A program made the translations under genes and the position numbers. From NCBI GenBank assembly GCA_018262315.1, contig JAGSPS010000194.1, positions 1-10,285 on the forward strand: DNA of 10,285 bases. The letters are read 5' to 3'. Source of the DNA: Deltaproteobacteria bacterium. GTDB taxonomy: Bacteria > Myxococcota_A > UBA9160 > PR03. The notes below the pieces were generated by a model. That model did no database searches, was not told the DNA's origin, and saw only the letters and a program-made list of their open reading frames with translations. This document shows, in pieces, positions 5,525 to 10,285 of the stretch (its first letter is position 1; every line of letters starts with the position of its first letter).

Positions 5525-7120
5525 ATGAGTCGGACGGGGCTAGCGATGGTGCAGACGGCGGCTCGGCGACTCGAGGCGCGGGAGTTGGCGCTGCCGGCGA
5601 TCGGCGTGGACGATGCGCTGTTGCGCGTCGAGGCGTGCGGGATCTGCGGGAGCGACGTCGAATCGTTCCAGGGCGTGTTGAAGGTGCCGCTGCCGCTGAT
5701 CCCGGGACACGAGCCGCTCGGCGTGATCGAGGCAATCGGCGAACGAGCCGCGCAACGCTGGGGCGTACGGGCCGGCGATCGCGTCGCGGTCGAGACGCTG
5801 CTGCCGTGCAACGCCTGCCGGCGCTGTCGCAGTGGCGCGTATCAGCTCTGTGCGTCGCGACGCGTCTACTCGTACATTCCACTCGCCGAGGCGCCCGGCC
5901 TGTGGGGCGCGTACGCCGAGTTTCTCTACCTCGCGCCCAACGCGATCGTGCACAAGGTCGATCCCAGCCTGCCCGCCGAAATCGCGGTGATGTTCAACCC
6001 GCTCGGCGCCGGTTTCCGCTGGGCGGCCGAGATGCCACGGACCCAGCCGGGCGACACGGTGCTCGTGATGGGACCCGGCCAGCGCGGGCTCGCCTCGGTG
6101 ATCGCGGCGCGTGAGGTCGGCGCCGGCACGATCCTCGTGACCGGTCTCTCGCGCGACGCGCACAAGCTCGCGCTCGCGCGCGAGTTCGGCGCCGACCACA
6201 CGATCGACGTCGAGCGCGAGTCGCTGGTGAAGCGCGTGCGCGAAATCACCGACGGCCGCGGCGTCGACGTGGTGATCGAGGTGACGCCCGTCGCCACCCA
6301 GCCGATCGTGGATGCGCGCATGCTCGGCGTAACGGTCGGCGAGAGCACAGCGGAACGAGTGCGGCTCGTGTTGCCGTTCGCCGATGGCAACACCAATCCG
6401 GGCCAGGTGCTGCACGGCGGTGTCGCCGCGTCGCTGGTGGCGCTGGCGGGACAGGCCGTCGCACGCGCGGCGCTCGCCGCCGAAACCGGGCCCTTCCACA
6501 GCGCCACGCTCCAGGTGACCTATCTCGCTGCCGCCAGGGCGGAGGCGGTGGTCGCCGAAGCGCGCCTGCTCCGCGCCGGCAAGGAACTCTGCTTCGCCGA
6601 CGTGCAGGTGCGCACGCAGAACGGCAAGGCGATCGCGCAGGGACTCGTCACGGTGCGAGGTCGCAGCGGAACAGCCGACGCGCAGCTTCCCGAGACACGC
6701 GGCGACGACGGCGCAGCCGAACCCGGCCCGATGGGACCGCACGTCGCGAAGACGCCGTTCATGCGACGCCTCGGCCTGCGCATCGAGCACATGAGCGGCG
6801 GCACCGCGCGCATCGTGTTGCCCTTCCGCGACGGGCTCAGCGACGCGAGTGGCGGCGTACACGAAGGCGCCGCGCTCGCACTGTTCGACACCACCGGTGC
6901 GATGGCTGCGTGGGCGGTGACGGGACCAGGTCCCTATCGCGCCTCGACTCCGGCACTTCAGGCGCAGTGCCTGGCGCCGCTGCCCGCGGACGACCTCGTC
7001 GCGTTCGGTCGCGCCGTGCACCGCGACGCCGAGTCACACTGGTGTGACGTCGAGGTCGCGGGTGCCCGGTCCCGGCGCGTCTTCGCACGCGGGACGGTGC
7101 AGTATCGGATCGTGACCTGA
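5525..7120 (+). CDS. Truncated zinc alcohol dehydrogenase fused in frame to double-hotdog thioesterase
   Basis: The 531-residue frame has two unrelated halves. Residues 1-264 are a medium-chain zinc dehydrogenase: catalytic zinc site with Cys38 (ACGICGSD) and His62 (GHE), structural zinc Cys95, 98, 101 and 109, and nucleotide loop GPGQRG (183-188). It stops inside the Rossmann fold after VVIEVTPVATQPIVDA, about 80-90 residues short. From about residue 266 there are two PaaI-like hotdog domains, about 266-380 and 410-530. The first has LHGGV (296-300) but Ala306 where Asp is common; the second has VHEG (445-448) with Asp455. The dehydrogenase half is probably inactive, while the thioesterase half could cleave acyl-CoA. 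Start ATG 5525 follows AAGGTGA at 5-base spacing; a GTG at 5450 lies inside the repeat and is unlikely. It may be a deletion fusion, or a misassembly around 6311-6322. Confidence 0.8.
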   Translation: MSRTGLAMVQTAARRLEARELALPAIGVDDALLRVEACGICGSDVESFQGVLKVPLPLIPGHEPLGVIEAIGERAAQRWGVRAGDRVAVETLLPCNACRRCRSGAYQLCASRRVYSYIPLAEAPGLWGAYAEFLYLAPNAIVHKVDPSLPAEIAVMFNPLGAGFRWAAEMPRTQPGDTVLVMGPGQRGLASVIAAREVGAGTILVTGLSRDAHKLALAREFGADHTIDVERESLVKRVREITDGRGVDVVIEVTPVATQPIVDARMLGVTVGESTAERVRLVLPFADGNTNPGQVLHGGVAASLVALAGQAVARAALAAETGPFHSATLQVTYLAAARAEAVVAEARLLRAGKELCFADVQVRTQNGKAIAQGLVTVRGRSGTADAQLPETRGDDGAAEPGPMGPHVAKTPFMRRLGLRIEHMSGGTARIVLPFRDGLSDASGGVHEGAALALFDTTGAMAAWAVTGPGPYRASTPALQAQCLAPLPADDLVAFGRAVHRDAESHWCDVEVAGARSRRVFARGTVQYRIVT

Positions 7121-7127
7121 CGCACGA

Positions 7128-7550
7128 CTATTCCACCGTTTCGAGTCGCACCGCCACCGAGCGCGACGTGTCCTGCAGCATCGCCACCCACTGGTCCGCC
7201 CAGCCGTACTTCGCGCGCAGCAGCCGGCGGATCGTCGCGTGACCTGCGGCGCCGGGTTCGGGAACCGCGCGGTAGCGCGTCGTCGCGCCCGCGTGCAGCA
7301 CTTCGATCTCGGGCTGCGCCTGCGCTTCGCGCAGCCAGGCGCGCTCGGGCGTCGCCGCTTCGACGAAGAGCGTGCCGTTTTCTTCCGCGACCCACACGCG
7401 CGTTTCGTGAACGGTGCCATCTGCAGCGCGCGTGCGCAGGACCGCTACGTCGCGGCCTTCGAGTGCGAACCAGGTGACGCCGCCGAACGCGAACAGCGCC
7501 ACCGCGAGTGCAAGCAGCGCCCGCATCAGCGGCTTCATCGCGTCGAGCAT
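7128..7550 (-). CDS. Small membrane-anchored protein, possible nitroreductase/split-barrel (DUF385-like) fold
   Basis: From ATG 7550 the product is 140 residues. It has one hydrophobic segment at about 8-30 (ALLALAVALFAFGGVTWF) that should anchor it in the inner membrane with the rest outside. The following part runs VAVLRTRAADGTVHETRVWV, then LFVEAATPERAWLRE, VLHAG and LLRAKYGWADQWV. This resembles the strand-rich pattern of nitroreductase/quinone-reductase (DUF385 or pyridoxamine-oxidase-like) proteins, but I hold that loosely because those are normally cytoplasmic. A TTG at 7574 is in frame, but ATG 7550 with CAGG just upstream is more plausible; ATG 7538 lacks any ribosome site. Its stop is only 7 bp from the stop of the converging fusion gene, with no visible terminator. 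It starts divergently from the acyl-CoA dehydrogenase gene, 71 bp away. Function unknown. Confidence 0.75.
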   Translation of the reverse strand: MLDAMKPLMRALLALAVALFAFGGVTWFALEGRDVAVLRTRAADGTVHETRVWVAEENGTLFVEAATPERAWLREAQAQPEIEVLHAGATTRYRAVPEPGAAGHATIRRLLRAKYGWADQWVAMLQDTSRSVAVRLETVE

Positions 7551-7621
7551 GACCTGCCGGTGCGGCTCGGGCAACGGCGATTGGCGCCGCTCGAGCCGCT
7601 GCGCGACCGTGTCGAAACCCG

Positions 7622-8704
7622 ATGATCGACTTCGCTCTCGACCCCGAACTGGAGCTGCTGCGCGAGACCGCGCGGAGCTTCGCGCAGCATCGACTGCGCC
7701 CCCACGACCGCGACTTCGAGACGGCGCGCGGCGTCGATGTCGCCACGCGCGACGCCTTCACCGAGATCGGACTCGCCGCGCTCGAGTGGCCGGAGGCGCT
7801 CGGCGGCGCGGGGCTCGGCGCGTTGGCGCGCGCGCTGGTGCTGGAGGAACTGGGCGCGGCCGACGCGGGCGCCGCGCTCACCCTCGATCCTCTCGGTCCG
7901 GCTTTCTACGCGCTCGCCGAGTGCGGCGAGGCGGCTGCGCTGCAAGCGATCGCGCAACCGCTGCTCGAGCGGCCGGGGTCGCGCGCCGTGCTCGCGTGGA
8001 ACGGCGTCGCGCGCGTCGCGCTTCGCAATGGACGCGCGACGGGCGTGCTGCCGTGGCTGCCGGCGGATCGCGTCGACCTGCTGGTGCTGCTCGACGGCGA
8101 CGCGGTCGCCGTGATCGACGAAGGCATCGCTCTCGCGCCGCTGCGCGGCGCCGGGCTGCGCGCCGCCGGCGCGTCGGAGCTGCGCCTCGATGGGGCTCCC
8201 GTGCGGGCGTGGTGGGTGAACCCGCGCGGCGCGCGCCGGGCGCTGGCGCGCGCGCGACTCTACGCGGCGTCGCTGCTGCTCGGCGTGATGCGCGCCGCCG
8301 CCGGGTTCTCTCGCGACTACGCGCTGCAACGCGTAGCCTTCGGCAAGCCGATCGCGCATCACCAGGCGCTCGCGTTCCTGATCACGGACATGGCGATGGC
8401 CGTCGACGGGTCGCGGCTGCTGGTGCACGAAGCAGCCGTGCGCCTCGATCGCGGCGGCGACGCGGAGGAGGCCTGTGCGACGGCGTTCCTCGAAGCCGCC
8501 GAGCAGGCGATGTTCGTGACACCGAACGCCGTCCAAATACTGGGCGGCCACGGTTTCATGCAAGACTACCCGGTCGAGAAGTGGATGCGCGAAGCGCGTG
8601 CGCTCGGGCTCTGCTTCGGCGGCGTCGACGGCGCGCGCGAGGACGCCGGGCGCGGAATCGTCGCGGCGCACGCCCCGCTAGGGCTACTCGAGGCGCAGCC
8701 GTGA
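7622..8704 (+). CDS. Acyl-CoA dehydrogenase-like subunit lacking the usual catalytic Glu
   Basis: The 360-residue product is an acyl-CoA dehydrogenase homologue. An N-terminal helical domain has ALEWPEALGGAGLG (53-66) and the C-terminal helices have QRVAFGKP (236-243) and QILGGHGFMQDYPVEKWMREAR (305-326, shown only in part by motif). The RxxFG and QxxGG motifs, which bind FAD across the dimer interface, are intact. The middle domain is short and has no TEPxxGSD motif. Aligning MREARALGLCFGG with the family RDAxxxxIYEGT places Phe332 where the catalytic Glu normally stands, and no Glu is seen at the alternative helix-G position. It probably serves as the non-catalytic partner of the next gene product, which it overlaps by GTGA. 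The ATG at 7622 has no clear ribosome binding site; the 71-bp upstream gap shows no convincing promoter. Confidence 0.92.
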   Translation: MIDFALDPELELLRETARSFAQHRLRPHDRDFETARGVDVATRDAFTEIGLAALEWPEALGGAGLGALARALVLEELGAADAGAALTLDPLGPAFYALAECGEAAALQAIAQPLLERPGSRAVLAWNGVARVALRNGRATGVLPWLPADRVDLLVLLDGDAVAVIDEGIALAPLRGAGLRAAGASELRLDGAPVRAWWVNPRGARRALARARLYAASLLLGVMRAAAGFSRDYALQRVAFGKPIAHHQALAFLITDMAMAVDGSRLLVHEAAVRLDRGGDAEEACATAFLEAAEQAMFVTPNAVQILGGHGFMQDYPVEKWMREARALGLCFGGVDGAREDAGRGIVAAHAPLGLLEAQP

Positions 8705-9951
8705 ACTTCAAGATCGACGACGAGCTGCGCAAACGCCTCGCGGGCATCCGCGAACTCGGCCGCACGCAGATCCGGCCGCTCGGACTCGAGGCGGATCGCG
8801 CGGGCAAGCCCGTCGATCCCGACCATCCGTTCTACGCGCTGCTCTTGAAGCTCGGACTCGGCAGAACGCGTTGGCTCGGCGGTGAGCTCGACGCGGAGCA
8901 AGACGCAACTCGAAGCCGTGTTGGCTCGCCGCCGTCCGGCGGCGAGCGGGGCCATAAGGCCGGGCCGTCGCTGACCGGTGTTCTTCTTTCTGAAGAGCTG
9001 GCGTACTGGGATCGCGGCGTCGCGGTCTCGTTTCCCGGCCCGGGGCTCGGCGAGCCGCCCGTGCTGTCGATGGGAACGCCCGAGCAGAAAGAGCGCTTCC
9101 TAGCGCGCTTCCGCGAGCCCGACCGGCCGCGCTGGGGATCGTTCGCGATGACCGAACCGGGCGCCGGTTCCGATGTCGCCGCGATCCGCACCTCCTGCAA
9201 GCGCGACGGCGATCACTGGATCCTCGACGGTGACAAGTCGTTCGCCGCCAACGCGAGCCGCGCCGATTGGATCGTCGTGTGGGCCACCGCCGACACATCG
9301 CTGGGACGCGCCGGGCACCGCGCCTTCGTCGTCGAGCGCGACACGCCGGGCCTCGGCGACTTCAAGATCGAGAAGAAGATGGGACTCAAGGCCTACGAGT
9401 CGACGTCGTTCACGTTGCGCCATTGTCGCGTACCGGCGTCGCACCTGCTCGGCGGCGAAGCCACGTACAGCAACCAGGACGGCTCGCGCGGTGCGAAGCG
9501 CGCCGGCTTCAAGGGCGCCCTGCAGTCGTTCAACGCGACGCGGCCGATGATCGGCGCGATGGCGGTCGGCATCGGCCGCGCGGCGCTGGACGAGGCCGCG
9601 GCGTTCGCGCGCGAGCACGATCTGGGTAGCGACCCGCGCGTGCGCGACCGCCTCGAGCGCACGCGCCGCAAGCTGCGCGTCGCGCGCCTGCTGTGCTGGC
9701 GCGCGGCCTGGCTCGCCGACCAGCAACAGCCGAACATCGTCGAGGCATCGATGGCGAAGGCGCACGCCCCTGCCGCCGCGCTCGACGCAACGCTCCTCGG
9801 GATGGAACTGCTCGGCGAGGTGGGCGCACGGGGCGATCACCTGATCGAGAAGCTGTTCCGCGACGTGAAGGCGATGGACATCGTCGAGGGAACCGGCCAG
9901 ATCCAGCACATCGTGATCGCGCGCCAGCTCGTCGGGTTGCCGCGCGAGTAG
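8701..9951 (+). CDS. Acyl-CoA dehydrogenase, catalytic subunit, with in-frame insertion
   Basis: The 416-residue product has the acyl-CoA dehydrogenase layout. The middle-domain signature FAMTEPGAGSD lies at 148-158, and MDIVEGTGQIQHIVIARQL at 392-410 gives Glu396 as catalytic base. It would abstract the alpha proton while FAD takes the hydride, forming an enoyl-CoA. The RxxFG motif is not recognisable in the C-terminal helices (EHDLGSDPRVRD), and QxxGG is replaced by MELLGEV, so the FAD adenosine side probably needs the preceding subunit. Residues about 69-88 (TRSRVGSPPSGGERGHKAG) look inserted between LGGELDAEQD and PSLTGVLLSEEL and contain a DNA palindrome. The start is GTG 8701, overlapping the upstream stop as GTGA, so translation is coupled. 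A CoA-transferase gene follows after 20 bp. Substrate is unknown; a bulky or branched CoA ester is plausible. Confidence 0.92.
   Translation: MNFKIDDELRKRLAGIRELGRTQIRPLGLEADRAGKPVDPDHPFYALLLKLGLGRTRWLGGELDAEQDATRSRVGSPPSGGERGHKAGPSLTGVLLSEELAYWDRGVAVSFPGPGLGEPPVLSMGTPEQKERFLARFREPDRPRWGSFAMTEPGAGSDVAAIRTSCKRDGDHWILDGDKSFAANASRADWIVVWATADTSLGRAGHRAFVVERDTPGLGDFKIEKKMGLKAYESTSFTLRHCRVPASHLLGGEATYSNQDGSRGAKRAGFKGALQSFNATRPMIGAMAVGIGRAALDEAAAFAREHDLGSDPRVRDRLERTRRKLRVARLLCWRAAWLADQQQPNIVEASMAKAHAPAAALDATLLGMELLGEVGARGDHLIEKLFRDVKAMDIVEGTGQIQHIVIARQLVGLPRE
8924..8947. repeat. Intragenic palindrome within the catalytic acyl-CoA dehydrogenase gene
   Basis: GCTCGCCGCCG and CGGCGGCGAGC are perfect 11-bp arms around TC, a very stable hairpin. 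A second small stem, GGCC-ATAA-GGCC, follows at 8950-8961. Both lie in the stretch encoding the apparently extra residues 69-88, and the frame is kept. A 9-base direct repeat, GTTGGCTCG, occurs at 8870-8878 and 8920-8928, but in different codon phases, so the segment is not a simple in-frame duplication. It resembles the idea of a palindromic element inserted into a coding sequence. Confidence 0.65.
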
Positions 9952-9971
9952 CGCTCACAACCGAGGAAGTG

Positions 9972-10285
9972 ATGAAGCAACCGAAGCAGATCTCCGCCGA
10001 GCAAGCCGCCGCCCTCGTGCGCTCGGGCGACTGGCTCGACTACGGCTTCGGCATGGGCCAACCGGATCGCTTCGACCGCGCGCTCGCCGCGCGCGCCGGC
10101 GAGCTGCGCGGCGTGAAGATCCGCGCCTGCCTCACGATGCGACCGCGCGCCGTTCTCGAAGCCGACCCGACCGCCGAGTCGTTCCTCTGGCTCAACTGGC
10201 ACTTCTCGGGCTACGACCGCCGCCAGCACGACGCCGGCCGCTGCACCTACATCCCGATGAACTTCGGCGAGGCGCCGGACTACTA
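9972..10285 (+). CDS. Acetyl-CoA hydrolase/transferase-family CoA-transferase, N-terminal part
   Basis: The frame opens at ATG 9972, with GAGGA four bases upstream, and is still open at the window end after 104 codons, so it is 3'-partial. Recognisable N-terminal features are SGDWLDYGFGMGQPDRFDRAL (residues about 18-38, given by motif), ELRGVKIRACLTMRPRAVLE, then WHFSGYDRRQHDAGRC and YIPMNFGEAPDYY. This matches the family of butyryl-CoA:acetate and 4-hydroxybutyrate CoA-transferases and acetyl-CoA hydrolases. These move CoA between acids through a glutamyl-CoA intermediate; the catalytic Glu lies beyond this window. Placed 20 bp after the acyl-CoA dehydrogenase pair, it probably activates or releases the acid handled by that pair. 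The exact donor and acceptor cannot be told. Confidence 0.9.
   Translation, partial: MKQPKQISAEQAAALVRSGDWLDYGFGMGQPDRFDRALAARAGELRGVKIRACLTMRPRAVLEADPTAESFLWLNWHFSGYDRRQHDAGRCTYIPMNFGEAPDY

Noticed and set aside
5540..7021. A 493-codon open frame antisense to the dehydrogenase-thioesterase gene
   Set aside because: His/Arg/Ala-rich translation with no domain; the plus-strand frame carries zinc sites, a nucleotide loop and hotdog motifs.
7551..7574. TTG start at 7574 extending the small membrane protein by 8 residues
   Set aside because: TTG is a rarer start, the added residues (MPEPHRQV) put polar residues before the membrane segment, and ATG 7550 has CAGG close upstream.
7239..7625. Plus-strand frame ending in ATGA overlap with the first acyl-CoA dehydrogenase gene
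   Set aside because: The overlap is tempting as coupling, but the translation has no recognisable fold and lies antisense to the small membrane protein, which has a clean membrane segment and soluble domain.

Overview
The window is about 70% GC, densely packed and free of RNA genes that I can see. Its gene set (AlkB-type hydroxylase, two acyl-CoA dehydrogenases, hotdog thioesterase, CoA-transferase, TetR regulator, thioredoxin-like protein of unknown function) and a GGGGACGGTCC-type intergenic palindrome fit an environmental, lipid- or hydrocarbon-using bacterium. Former Deltaproteobacteria (Myxococcota or Binatota-like) are my best guess. The lineage is inferred from gene content, not proven.

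Left block (1-3514, minus strand): a tight operon reading right to left, of a TetR regulator (3514-2804), an alpha/beta hydrolase (2781-1894), a GatB/YqeY-domain protein (1897-1442, overlapping the hydrolase stop by ATGA) and a thioredoxin-domain protein with a large uncharacterised C-terminal part (1428 to beyond base 1). The divergent region 3515-3608 separates this from an AlkB-like membrane di-iron hydroxylase (3609-4745). It holds two copies of CATAC-N6-GTAYG, 32 bp apart, probably the TetR operators. alkB overlaps a Nudix CoA-pyrophosphatase gene by ATGA (4742-5374).

Middle (5373-7550): a nested palindromic repeat of about 130 bp lies between the Nudix gene and an unusual in-frame gene. 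That gene joins a truncated zinc alcohol dehydrogenase to a double-hotdog thioesterase, and looks like a deletion fusion or an assembly chimera. A small membrane-anchored protein follows convergently on the minus strand.

Right block (7622-10285, plus strand): two acyl-CoA dehydrogenase genes overlap by GTGA and are followed 20 bp later by the start of an acetyl-CoA hydrolase/transferase-family gene. The two dehydrogenases have complementary losses. The first keeps the FAD-binding RxxFG and QxxGG motifs but has no catalytic Glu in the usual place and no TEPxxGSD motif. The second has the catalytic Glu and TEPxxGSD but lacks the other two. They probably form an obligate heteromer like the actinobacterial ChsE4-ChsE5 enzymes. 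The second gene also carries an in-frame palindrome-bearing insertion.

Together the genes suggest inducible terminal oxidation of a hydrophobic chain (AlkB), alcohol oxidation (the broken dehydrogenase), CoA activation and transfer, dehydrogenation, and CoA-ester or CoA turnover (thioesterase, Nudix). The actual substrate cannot be read from the sequence.
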